Assembly (NCBI GenBank): GCA_016710525.1
Contig: JADJVQ010000005.1
Coordinates: forward strand, 1 to 64,000
Source: Burkholderiaceae bacterium
GTDB taxonomy: Bacteria > Pseudomonadota > Gammaproteobacteria > Burkholderiales > Burkholderiaceae_E
DNA: 64,000 nucleotides
Direction of reading: 5' to 3'
The notes beneath the pieces are model-generated. The model searched no databases. It was not told where the DNA came from and saw only the letters and a program-made list of their open reading frames with translations. Of this stretch, positions 21,829 to 30,297 are shown piece by piece; positions within the stretch are counted from its first letter, which is position 1, and each line of letters opens with the position of its first letter. The translations under genes and the position numbers were made by a program.

Positions 21829-22194
21829 ATGCCCTCCAATCGCCCCTCGCCCGCCCTAGCCCGCCTCGTGCTGGCGTGGTTTGCGCTTTTCGTGAGTGTG
21901 TCGATCGTCTCGCCGATGGTCCTGCCGACCAGTCTGCAGACGATCTGCACGGCCTCCGGCGGCATGAAGATCATCGTGCTCGACGACGACGGCGTGCCGC
22001 AGACCCAGGTCAGCGCGGGCATGGACTGCCCGCTGTGCGCCTCGCCCGGCGCTCCGCCCCCCTCACAGGTCCGGCCGCTGCCAGTCAGGCCTTCTCCCCT
22101 CGCGCACGCGCTGCGGCCGATCGCAGCCGCGCATATCGCGTCGGCCACCGCACCCCCGCTGCCCTCACGCGGACCTCCACGACTTCCCGGCTGA
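21829..22194 (+). CDS. DUF2946-type small membrane/secreted protein, probably copper-related
   Basis: A 121-residue protein with a hydrophobic N-terminal segment (LARLVLAWFALFVSVSIVSP), then ICTASGG and the CPLC motif (MDCPLCASPG), both characteristic of DUF2946 proteins. The tail is Pro/Ala-rich. DUF2946 genes are commonly found beside TonB-dependent copper receptors and copper chaperones, and here a TonB receptor starts 96 bases downstream. The cysteines may bind a metal; that is inference from family context. It is transcribed divergently from the small helical protein. Confidence 0.78.
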   Translation: MPSNRPSPALARLVLAWFALFVSVSIVSPMVLPTSLQTICTASGGMKIIVLDDDGVPQTQVSAGMDCPLCASPGAPPPSQVRPLPVRPSPLAHALRPIAAAHIASATAPPLPSRGPPRLPG

Positions 22195-22290
22195 TCGTCT
22201 GGCCAGCCCGGCGCCTTCGCGCCCGGCCCTCTATTGCCTGCGCACTGCCTTGCGGCGGCGGCGCGGCATCGATCCAGGGAAGAGCATTCC

Positions 22291-24315
22291 GTGTCCACTT
22301 TCGCTCGTGTTTCAGGCGCCTCGCGCCCATTCCAGCCGACCGCCTGCGCGGTCGCCATCGCACTCATCGGTTCGGCCGCCTTCGCGCAGCCGGCCACTGA
22401 ACGCTCCCTGCCGGGCATCGTCATCACCGGCAGCCCGATCATCGAGTCCAACAACCTGGACGGCTTCGCGGGCCTGTCCACCCGTGTGACCGATTCGCAG
22501 GTGCGGGACCTGGGCGCGCTCGATCTTGCCGCCGCGCTGCGCCTGACGCCCGGCGTCCAGATTTCGCGCTACAACGAGGTCGGCTCGTACAGCGGGGACC
22601 AGGGCGGCAACGTCTACATCCGCGGCATCGGTGCGAGCCGGCCGGGCAGCGAGATCAAGACCTATCTGGATGGCGTACCCGTCTACATGGGGGTCTGGAA
22701 CCATCCGCTGATGGACCTGCTGCCACTGAACGGCATCCGATCGATCGACATCCACAAGGGGCCGCAGAACACCGCCAGCGGCAACAACTTCGCATCGATC
22801 AACCTGCAGACGAAGCGCGCCTTGCAGGACGGGCTGCAGGCCGACGTCAATGCCTCGGCCGGGTCCTTCGCCACCCGGGTGCTGCAGGCGAGTGTCCTGG
22901 GCAGGAAGGGCGATGCCGACTTCATGCTGGCGGCCGGCAGGATCGAATCCGACGGTGCGCGCGCCAACGCGGACGGGGTGCTGAACAACGCCATGGGCCG
23001 GCTGACGCTGCGCCTGGGCAACGCCTGGGCGATCGGCGCGAGCTTTCTGGCGGTCGGCAACAAGGTGGGCGACCCCGGCGACAACCGCTTCCCGGTGTCC
23101 GCCTCGCCGGTGGGCCCGTACAGCTTTTCGAATGGCACAGGACGCAACGACTCTTCAGTGAACATGTTCTCCGCGTTCCTGAGCCATGACCACGGGGCCT
23201 GGAAAGGCGAGCTTAAGGTCTACGACAGCCGCGGCAGGAACGACCTGGCCAACGACGCCAACTGGGGCAGCTTCGACAGCAGGTTCAAGATGTCCGGCTT
23301 GCGGTGGAAGGAAACCCTCGCGCCCTGGGAGGGCGGCCAGCTGGTGGCCGGCATCGACCAGGAGTCGGTATCGGGCTCGGTTTCCGGTCCCCACGTCGGC
23401 TCGCCGGTGGGCACGCCCTTCGGATTCGGCACGGCCGGCTCGGCCGACATCCCGTCCTTCAGGCTTCTGTCCGCCTACGCCGGGCTCAACCAGGCATTCA
23501 GACTGGCCGGCGGTTGGGTGCTGCAGCCCTCGGCCAGCGTGCGCTTCTACGACCACAACCGGTACGCCTCGAAGGCCGCGCCGAGCGCCGGCGTGTCGTT
23601 GTCGTCTGATTCGCTGACCTTCTATGCGAACTATTCGAAGGGAGTGCTGTATCCCGGCGCCGAAACCTACACGCTGACCCGCGCGATCCCGATGGCCTTC
23701 GCCGCCAACAACGGCTGGGACCGGCTGTCGCCCTCGGAGTTGAAGCACAGCGAGATCGGCTTGAAGTGGAGTCCGGGCGCCGACACCCAGGTCGATGTCA
23801 GCCTGTTCCAGGACGAAGTCAGCAAGCGTTACGTGTGGACCGGATTTTTCGACGGCGCGATCGCGAACCCGGCCTCGGGCGTCTGGTCGAACCAGTTTCC
23901 GGCCTACAAGGTGAGCGGCGCGGAACTCTCGGTCAGGCATCGGATCAGCCGCAGCTGGGCGGTGTTCGGAGGCCTCACCACGCTGGACTCGTCGCTGTCC
24001 AATCTGCCCTACGCTCCCCGGCACGCCCTTTCGGTCGGCGCGACCGGCACGATCGCGGGCTGGCGGCTGGCCTTCGATGCGCATCACCAGAGCCGGATGT
24101 TCTCGCTGACCCAGGACCGCGGATCGTTCACCCCGAACGAGGTCGGCTCGCTGACGGTGGCCAACGCCCGGATCGCCTATCCGGTCGCGGCGCTGGGCAC
24201 GAAGGGCGAGATCTATCTGGCGCTGGGCAACCTTTTCGGTGCCAGCTACCAGTACAACGCGGGCTACCCGATGCCTGGCCGCCACGCCCGGGTCGGCGTG
24301 ATTGCGAACTTCTGA
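22291..24315 (+). CDS. TonB-dependent outer-membrane receptor
   Basis: Outer-membrane active transporter of about 674 residues. The GTG at 22291 gives a leader ending SAAFAQPA. The plug domain follows: LPGIVITGSPI, AALRLTPGVQISRYNEVGS, GNVYIRGIGASRPGSEIKTY and GIRSIDIHKGPQNTASGNN. The barrel ends with the aromatic C-terminus GRHARVGVIANF expected for BamA recognition. It sits between a DUF2946 gene and a copper-uptake-associated gene, which suggests copper or a copper chelate as substrate; the receptor itself does not prove this. An upstream in-frame start would place extra residues before the leader, so the GTG is preferred. Confidence 0.9.
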   Translation: MSTFARVSGASRPFQPTACAVAIALIGSAAFAQPATERSLPGIVITGSPIIESNNLDGFAGLSTRVTDSQVRDLGALDLAAALRLTPGVQISRYNEVGSYSGDQGGNVYIRGIGASRPGSEIKTYLDGVPVYMGVWNHPLMDLLPLNGIRSIDIHKGPQNTASGNNFASINLQTKRALQDGLQADVNASAGSFATRVLQASVLGRKGDADFMLAAGRIESDGARANADGVLNNAMGRLTLRLGNAWAIGASFLAVGNKVGDPGDNRFPVSASPVGPYSFSNGTGRNDSSVNMFSAFLSHDHGAWKGELKVYDSRGRNDLANDANWGSFDSRFKMSGLRWKETLAPWEGGQLVAGIDQESVSGSVSGPHVGSPVGTPFGFGTAGSADIPSFRLLSAYAGLNQAFRLAGGWVLQPSASVRFYDHNRYASKAAPSAGVSLSSDSLTFYANYSKGVLYPGAETYTLTRAIPMAFAANNGWDRLSPSELKHSEIGLKWSPGADTQVDVSLFQDEVSKRYVWTGFFDGAIANPASGVWSNQFPAYKVSGAELSVRHRISRSWAVFGGLTTLDSSLSNLPYAPRHALSVGATGTIAGWRLAFDAHHQSRMFSLTQDRGSFTPNEVGSLTVANARIAYPVAALGTKGEIYLALGNLFGASYQYNAGYPMPGRHARVGVIANF

Positions 24316-24330
24316 TCGGAAGGACCCGAG

Positions 24331-24843
24331 ATGCGATCGAAGCACCTGTCGGTGGCGCTTCTGGCAGCCAGCCTGGCATGCGCCGGCGCCATAGGGCTGG
24401 CCAATGAAGCAGCCCACGGCAAACCGGCGCGCGCCATGAGCGGTGTGACCGACGAGCAGGCGGTCGAGCACGCGATGAAGGCCCTGTTCGACAAGCCGCA
24501 GTCGCCGCTGAAGGTGGCGGCGGTGTCGGTGGAGGGCGACTACGCGCTGGCAGGCTGGATTCAGGACCAGCGCGGCGGTCGCGCGCTGCTGAAGAAGGAC
24601 CAGGGCAAGTGGGTGATCCACCTGTGTGGCGGCGACGGCCTGAAGGCCGCCTCGTACCTGGCGCAGACCGGCATGCCGACGGCCATCGCGAACCGGCTCG
24701 CCGGCCGGATGGCGGCCGCCGAGAAGAAACTTCCGGCGGACCAGGTGGCGAAGTTCGCGATGTTCGACGGCGTGGTGAAAGTCGACGGCGCGGGGCACGG
24801 CGCACATGCTCCGGGCCACGCCGCAGTGCGGCCTCCGAAGTAG
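24331..24843 (+). CDS. Copper uptake system-associated protein, secreted
   Basis: A 170-residue periplasmic protein with a signal peptide (LSVALLAASLACAGAIGLAN). The middle part, DYALAGWIQDQRGGRALLKK then KWVIHLCGGDGLK, matches what I know as copper-uptake-system-associated proteins. The C-terminus is His-rich (GHGAHAPGHAA), suggesting metal binding. The gene starts 15 bases after the TonB receptor stop, preceded by GGAAGGACC, so the two are almost certainly co-transcribed. Its molecular role is not established; a periplasmic copper shuttle or assembly factor is plausible. Confidence 0.8.
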   Translation: MRSKHLSVALLAASLACAGAIGLANEAAHGKPARAMSGVTDEQAVEHAMKALFDKPQSPLKVAAVSVEGDYALAGWIQDQRGGRALLKKDQGKWVIHLCGGDGLKAASYLAQTGMPTAIANRLAGRMAAAEKKLPADQVAKFAMFDGVVKVDGAGHGAHAPGHAAVRPPK

Positions 24844-24928
24844 CGGCAGCGAATCGCGCGGGCCGGCGAGGCGTGTACATTCGAACCGGTGGCGAATCTT
24901 TGTCGGACTTCAGGCGGGAGCCAGGGAC

Positions 24929-25723
24929 ATGAATGATCAAGGTGACGGCTGGCTGCTCGCGCGCGATGGCAAGGTGTGGACATTCACGATCAATCGACCC
25001 GAAACGCGCAATTCGCTGACCTGGGAAGTGCGCGGTGCGCTGCTCGAGACGATCGGCGCGGCGGAGCGCGGCGACGATTGCAACGCGCTCGTGCTGACGG
25101 GCGCGGGGGACAAGGCGTTCTGCTCGGGCGGTGATGTCGGCAACCAGCTCGCCTCGCTCGATGACTGGCCCGGCGACACGATGGAACGCCTGCAGTTCAT
25201 CGGCGAGATCGCGCGACGCATTCTCACCACCCGGGTCGTGGTCGTGAGCGCGGTCAATGGCGGGGCGTTCGGTGGCGGGTGCTTCATGGCGCTGGCGGCC
25301 GATATCGTCGTTGCGCACAAGCGCGCCCAGTTCGGCTTCGGTTTCGCCAAGCGCGGCCTGGTGCCGGACTGGGCCGGCTTCTTCCTGCTGCCGCGCCTGG
25401 TGGGCCTGGCCCAGGCCAAGAACCTGGTGCTGCGCGGCATGACGCTTGACGCGCAGCGCGCCTACGACATGGGCATGATCGCCGAGCTGGTCGACGACGA
25501 TGTCAGGGCCAAGGCGCGCGAGGTTGCCGGCGAGATCGCCGCCGGCCCCCGCATCGCGCTGGCGATGAGCAAGCAGGTGCTGGCCCGTTCCTTCGAGACC
25601 GGACTCGATGGCATGCTGACCTACGAAATGCTCGCGCAAACGGTCGCACGACGCACCGAAGACCACAAGGAAGGCGTCCAGTCGTTCTTCGAAAAGCGGC
25701 CGCCGGTGTTCAAAGGGAAGTAA
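24929..25723 (+). CDS. Enoyl-CoA hydratase/isomerase family protein, atypical active site
   Basis: Crotonase-superfamily protein of 264 residues. Start MNDQGDGW at 24929 follows GGGAGCCAGGGAC. The oxyanion-hole segments FCSGGDVGNQL (about residue 65) and VNGGAFGGGCFMALAADIVV (about 105-125) are present. Both canonical hydratase glutamates are missing: the first site reads GGGCFMA and the second KRGLVPDWAGFF with Asp. A reaction other than hydration (isomerisation, thioester hydrolysis, C-C cleavage) is likely. The C-terminus FFEKRPPVFKGK is typical. It stands alone after the copper locus with an 85-base gap. Confidence 0.88.
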   Translation: MNDQGDGWLLARDGKVWTFTINRPETRNSLTWEVRGALLETIGAAERGDDCNALVLTGAGDKAFCSGGDVGNQLASLDDWPGDTMERLQFIGEIARRILTTRVVVVSAVNGGAFGGGCFMALAADIVVAHKRAQFGFGFAKRGLVPDWAGFFLLPRLVGLAQAKNLVLRGMTLDAQRAYDMGMIAELVDDDVRAKAREVAGEIAAGPRIALAMSKQVLARSFETGLDGMLTYEMLAQTVARRTEDHKEGVQSFFEKRPPVFKGK

Positions 25724-26052
25724 GACGCGGCGATGCAACCAATGGCAGGCTTTTCTGTCCTGCCGACTGGCGGATGCCAGACGCCCTATGCCAGCCGGAG
25801 AGCCAGCCGGGCGGGCGCGGCCCGATCGCCGAGCCTGGCCCTGCTGTCGCTGGCTGTCTCAGTTCTGCTCATTCCCACCGGCTACTCCGTCTGAACGCTC
25901 CCGGCAAGACCCGAAATCGGGTCGCACGACCGCGCGCTTCTTCAGGATCCTCTGCTGGCGATCAAGGCTGGTGGTAGTTTGCTGGCGTTCATCACGATTG
26001 ATCCGGCCCGCCTTGACGGCGCTGGTTCGAGTCAGCTGACCAAGGAGTCCGC
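25724..26052. other. Intergenic region, 329 bp, no gene recognised
   Basis: No ORF with family resemblance and no clear terminator hairpin was found. The last 15 bases hold the ribosome-binding site of the next gene (AAGGAGTCCGC before the ATG at 26053). The promoter for the receptor is presumably here but I cannot place it. Confidence 0.5.
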
Positions 26053-26986
26053 ATGCAGACCCGTCGAAGAACCCTCCTGCGTGCCAGCTGTGCCGTGGTT
26101 CTGGCACCGCATATCCGGGTCCGCGCCCAGAACGCCCCGCTGCGCATCATCGTCCCTTTCAGCGCGGGCAGCGGCACCGACACCAGCGCCCGGATGCTGG
26201 CCGAAGCCATCACAAAGACCAGCGGGCGCACTGCGATCGTCGAGAACAAACCGGGTGCCGGCAACGTGATCGGCTCCCAAGAGCTCGTGCGTTCGCGCCC
26301 GGACGGCAACACCGTGCTCTACACCACCGGCGGACACACCACCAACGCCGCGCTGATGAAGAAGCTGCCGTACGACTCGATCGAGGATTTTTCCCCGGTC
26401 ATGCTGCTGGTCCGCGCCTCCGGGTTCGCGCTGCTGGTCGGCGACAAGTCACCCTACCGAACGCTGCCCCAATTCATGGCCGCCGCCAAGGCGCAGCCGG
26501 GCAAGCTCACCTTCGGGTCTTCCGGCATTGGCAACACCACGCACGTGATGGGCGCCTTCTTCTGCAAAGGCACCGGCCTGGATCTGCTGCACGTGCCCTT
26601 CAAGGGAACGCCGACCAACGAACTGATCGGCGGTGTGGTGGATTGCGCCTTCCTGTCGCCGGGTGTCGCGGGCCCTGCGATCCGGGCCGGCCAGTTGCGC
26701 AGCCTGGGCATCTCCGGCAACAAGCGCTCGATCCTGCTGCCCGACGTCGCGACCTTCGCGGAGCAGGGCCTCCAAGTGCCGGACATACCGGCCTGGTCGG
26801 GCATCTTCGCGCCCGGCAAGATGGCGCGATGTCGCAGGCGCTCACGAGGCCGCCAAGCAGACACCCCTCAGGAACTATTCTGGGAGAAGGGGGCGAGGTC
26901 GAGGCGAGCCCCGCGCCCTTCAAGACGTTTGTCACCAGATCGACGCTATCGCCGAGTGCTGCCGCCGCTGGGTATCAGCTCACTGA
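26053..26986 (+). CDS. Bug/TctC-type tripartite tricarboxylate receptor, 3' frameshifts
   Basis: Periplasmic solute receptor that captures a carboxylate. The leader is MQTRRRTLLRASCAVVLAPH. The mature part starts PLRIIVPFSAGSGTDTSARM, the classic first Bug motif, followed by VENKPGAGNVIGSQELVRS and QPGKLTFGSSGIGNTTHVMG. After the GKM near 26820 the frame breaks several times; corrected text (PFKTFVTDQID, YRRVLPPLGI) shows the ordinary C-terminus. The end at 26986 is one of two possible stops. No TctA/TctB permease lies nearby, which is normal for Bug proteins. It precedes a hydrolase and a flavin hydroxylase, suggesting an aromatic or enol-lactone substrate, by inference only. Confidence 0.85.
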
Positions 26987-26989
26987 GCG

Positions 26990-27708
26990 GGCGAAGACCG
27001 TTTCACCTCGCGACACCCGCACGGCCTATGAGCTGACCGGCAGCGGGCCCCCGCTGCTGATGCTGCACGGCGGCGAGGGCAGCCGCCGGTCGTTCGCCAA
27101 GATCCTGCCCGAGCTGAGCGATCGCTTCACCGTCATCACCTACGACCAGCGCGACTGCGGCGAAACCGTCAGCCCGGATTCTCCCGCCGACCTGGCGACT
27201 CTGGCCGACGATGCTTGCGCTCTGGTGCAGGCGCTCGGCCACGCTCAAGCCTTCGTGTTCGGCCTCCTTCGGCGCCGGGCGCAAGCCTCGCGCTGCGCCA
27301 CGCGCAGGTGGTGTCACGCCTCATTCTGGCCAGCACCTGCCGGTCGCTGGCGCACGCCACGCGACGGGCGGCCAGCCAGCGCCGAGCAGCTCGCCGACTA
27401 TTTCTTTCCCGCCCGCTTCCTGGCGGACCATCCCGAATACAAGCGTCACTTCAGCGGCCCGGCGCCGCACGATCAGAGCGCCGTGCGGCCACCGTCGGCG
27501 ATACGCCGGAACTTGCGATTGGCGGCATCGGGATGCCGACCCTGCTGGTGGCGGGCGGCGACGACGTCTGGTACCTGCCGAGCTCACGCTCTCGCTTGCC
27601 CGTTATATCCACGGCACCGAATCGGTCGTGCTGCCAGGTGTGGGCCATTTGAGCTATGTGCAGGCACCGGCCGTGCTGGCGCCGCATCTGCGTGATTTCC
27701 TGACTTGA
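26990..27708 (+). CDS. Alpha/beta hydrolase (enol-lactonase-like), at least five frame breaks
   Basis: Serine-hydrolase fold of about 240 residues. Readable segments are RTAYELTGSGPPLLMLHGGE (oxyanion HG), FTVITYDQRDCGETVSPD, and the nucleophile elbow near 27260 (frame-corrected FGASFGAG). The cap is AEQLADYFFPARFLADHPEY, followed by GMPTLLVAGGDDVWYLP (acidic residue) and VLPGVGHLSYVQAPAVLAPH (catalytic His), ending HLRDFLT. The order matches 3-oxoadipate enol-lactonase-like hydrolases. Frame breaks fall near 27255, 27350, 27480, 27570 and around the start, a dense local burst. The start cannot be fixed and the upstream receptor's end may overlap it. Confidence 0.7.
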
Positions 27709-27762
27709 GGCCAAGCCCATGAACCGAATGCCTGTCGTGCGCCATCGAGCGCCTGGAGTCTT

Positions 27763-29376
27763 GTGATGATCGACGTTCCGGTCCTGATTGTCGGTGGCGG
27801 CCCGGTGGGCCTGACAGCCTCGATCTACCTGTCGCACTTCGGAATCGAATCGCTGGTGGTCGAACGCCACCCGGGCACGGCCATCCTGCCCAAGGCCCGG
27901 GCGCTGAACGCGCGCACGATGGAGATGTACCGGCAACTCGGCCTTGAAGCGGCGATCCGCGCGGTATCGATGCCCGCCCGCTTCGGCGGCATGATCCTCT
28001 GGGCCGAGAGCCTGGCCGGCCGCGAGATCAAGCGGCTCGCGCCCGGGCGTGGATCGGCGGGCAACCTGGCTTTGTCGGTGGCCGGCAACTGCGGATGCGC
28101 GCAGGACATCTTCGAGCCGGTGCTGCGTGAGCGGGCCGAAGCGGCCGGGCCCGGCCGTCTGAGCTTCGGCACCACGATGACTGACCTGCAGATCGAGGCG
28201 CAAGGCGTGCATGCCACGATCCGCGACGCCTCCGGAACCAGCGAACAGGTTCACGCACGATATGTGATCGCCGCCGACGGAGCGCAGAGCGGAATCCGAG
28301 AGCAGCTGGGCATCACTCGTCAGGGCGAGAGCGACGTGTACGACAGCGTCAACATCCACCTGCGCGCCGATCTCACCCCCTGGATATCGGATCGGCCGGC
28401 GGGGCTCTACCTGATCGAACAATCGGATCTGCGGGGCACCTTCCTGACCATCAACGGCACCGACCGCTGGGGCTTCCTGGTCACCTCGCTGTCCCACTAC
28501 GGGTACACGCCGGAGCAGTTCAATCCGGCGTTCTGCACCGAGATCGTCCGCCGGGCAGTGGGCTCGAACGATGTCCAGGTCGAGGTGCTGGGCGTCAGCG
28601 CCTGGAGCGCCTCGGCGATGGTCGCGCAGCGCTATCGATCCGGCCCGGTGTTCCTGGCCGGCGATGCCGCGCACGAAATGCCGCCGACCGGTGGCTTCGG
28701 CTTGAACACCGGGGTGCAGGATGCGCAAAACCTCGCGTGGAAGCTGGCGGCGGTGCTGCGTGGTGAGGCTGGCGAGGCGCTGCTCGACACCTACGATCCT
28801 GAGCGGCGCCCGGTCGGCGAGGCCACGACCCATTCGAGTCTCTTGAACGCGCTGTCGATGGGGCGCACCTCGCGCCAGACGCAGGCGGTACTGCCGCGCG
28901 GCGAGTTCCTCAATGAGATCGGACTGATCTTCGGGGCGCACTACCAGTCGGCCGCGGTGCTGCCCGACGGCCAGCCCGAACGCTCGCCCGAAGACCAGGT
29001 GCAGCAGTACGTGCCGTCGGCCGCACCGGGGTGTCGCGCGCCCCATGTCCGGCTGAGCCGGGAGGGGCAGCCTTTGTCGACCATCGATCTGGTGGGGCGC
29101 GACTTCGTGCTGTTCACAACCCCGCGCGGGGCGGCCTGGGCGGACGCTGCGGCCCGCCTGAGCGACCCCGGAATCACCTGCGTGGTCATCGGCGCCGAGG
29201 TCCAGAACCCGGATGCCGATTGGCTGGGCATCTACGGCATCGACGACGACGGTGCGGTGCTGGTGCGTCCGGATGCCCATGTCGGGTGGCGATCGCGGTC
29301 CATGGCGGCGCAACCGGCCGCGACACTGGCCGCCGCCTTGAACGCCATCCTTTGCCGCGAAGACGCCCGACCGTAG
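27763..29376 (+). CDS. FAD-dependent aromatic-ring hydroxylase (class A flavoprotein monooxygenase)
   Basis: NAD(P)H-dependent FAD monooxygenase of 537 residues, likely hydroxylating a phenolic substrate. The Rossmann glycine motif VLIVGGGPVGLTASIYLS is at residue 6. The DG motif YVIAADGAQSGIREQLG is near 170, and the GD motif VFLAGDAAHEMPPTGGFGLN near 305 leads into the NTGVQDAQNLAWKLA helix. A C-terminal thioredoxin-like extension follows (DFVLFTTPRGAAWADAAARL), as in PheA/MhpA-type hydroxylases. Intact. It lies downstream of the Bug receptor and hydrolase in the same direction, consistent with an aromatic degradation unit. Confidence 0.92.
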   Translation: MMIDVPVLIVGGGPVGLTASIYLSHFGIESLVVERHPGTAILPKARALNARTMEMYRQLGLEAAIRAVSMPARFGGMILWAESLAGREIKRLAPGRGSAGNLALSVAGNCGCAQDIFEPVLRERAEAAGPGRLSFGTTMTDLQIEAQGVHATIRDASGTSEQVHARYVIAADGAQSGIREQLGITRQGESDVYDSVNIHLRADLTPWISDRPAGLYLIEQSDLRGTFLTINGTDRWGFLVTSLSHYGYTPEQFNPAFCTEIVRRAVGSNDVQVEVLGVSAWSASAMVAQRYRSGPVFLAGDAAHEMPPTGGFGLNTGVQDAQNLAWKLAAVLRGEAGEALLDTYDPERRPVGEATTHSSLLNALSMGRTSRQTQAVLPRGEFLNEIGLIFGAHYQSAAVLPDGQPERSPEDQVQQYVPSAAPGCRAPHVRLSREGQPLSTIDLVGRDFVLFTTPRGAAWADAAARLSDPGITCVVIGAEVQNPDADWLGIYGIDDDGAVLVRPDAHVGWRSRSMAAQPAATLAAALNAILCREDARP

Positions 29377-29386
29377 GCGAACCGGC

Positions 29387-30160
29387 TTACTTCGTCGTCA
29401 CCGCCGACTTGTAATCCTCCACCAGCCGGCGCGCCGATCCCAGCAGGCAGGCGACGTCGGAGCCCAGCATCACCAGATCGAAGCCGCGCTTGATCGCACC
29501 GGCGGCAAACGCGGCCGACTGGCAGTGCATGCACGCCTTCTTGCCGTGCCGATGGGCGGTTTCGAGAATCCTGTCGCAGGTGGCGATGTGCAGCGGGTTG
29601 GGGTTGTCGCCTTGCGGGGGCAGCCCCAGCGCCAGCGACAGATCGGCCGGACCGATGTAGACCGCATCCAGGCCCGGCGTGGCGCAGATCGCCTCCAGGT
29701 TGGCCAGGCCCTCCTTGGTTTCGATCATGCCCAGCACCAGCACCTCGTCGTTGGCCTTGGCCTGGTAGTCCGGCCCGCCATAGTGCAGGGCCCGGATCGG
29801 CCCGGATGAGCGATTGCCCACCGGCGGGTAGCGGCAGGCCGCCACCGCCCGGGCCGCGTCTTCGGCGGTGTTGATCAGCGGCACGATGACGGTCATCGCG
29901 CCCAGGTCCAGCACCTTCATGATCTCGCCGGCCTCGTTGGTGCGCACCCGCACCACCGGCGAGACATCGGTCTGGCCGATCGCCTGCAGCATCGGCAGCA
30001 CGTGGTTGATCTCGACCGTGCCGTGCTGCAGGTCGACGCACAGGGAATCGAAGCCCTGGCGGGCCATCAGTTCGGCGGTGAAGGTGTGGCCGATGGACAG
30101 CCAGCCCATGTTCACGGTCTTGCCCTCGGCCCACATCTGCTTGATCTTGTTCGCGCGCAT
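29387..30160 (-). CDS. HpcH/HpaI-type aldolase
   Basis: Class II, metal-dependent pyruvate aldolase family protein of 257 residues. Start MRANKIKQMW at 30160 is preceded by AGGAGTGGCG; an upstream in-frame ATG lacks such a site. Motifs: GFDSLCVDLQHGTVEINHVL (about 38-58), VLGMIETKEGLANLEAI with the metal-ligand Glu (about 140), and DAVYIGPADLSLALGLPPQG with the second ligand Asp (about 165). Such enzymes cleave 4-hydroxy-2-oxo acids to pyruvate plus an aldehyde at the end of aromatic meta-cleavage. It is convergent with the flavin hydroxylase, ten bases apart. Confidence 0.92.
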   Translation of the reverse strand: MRANKIKQMWAEGKTVNMGWLSIGHTFTAELMARQGFDSLCVDLQHGTVEINHVLPMLQAIGQTDVSPVVRVRTNEAGEIMKVLDLGAMTVIVPLINTAEDAARAVAACRYPPVGNRSSGPIRALHYGGPDYQAKANDEVLVLGMIETKEGLANLEAICATPGLDAVYIGPADLSLALGLPPQGDNPNPLHIATCDRILETAHRHGKKACMHCQSAAFAAGAIKRGFDLVMLGSDVACLLGSARRLVEDYKSAVTTK

Positions 30161-30297
30161 CGCCACTCCTAGTTTTCGGGTTCGCACAGTTTAAGGACTG
30201 TCCGCAAGACTGCCGCATGGCCATTCGTTGCCTGAACGCGGGCACGCCGGCACTGGCCAGCGTAGGCCCGGGATTCGACACGGTGGCCCCGCCGGAC

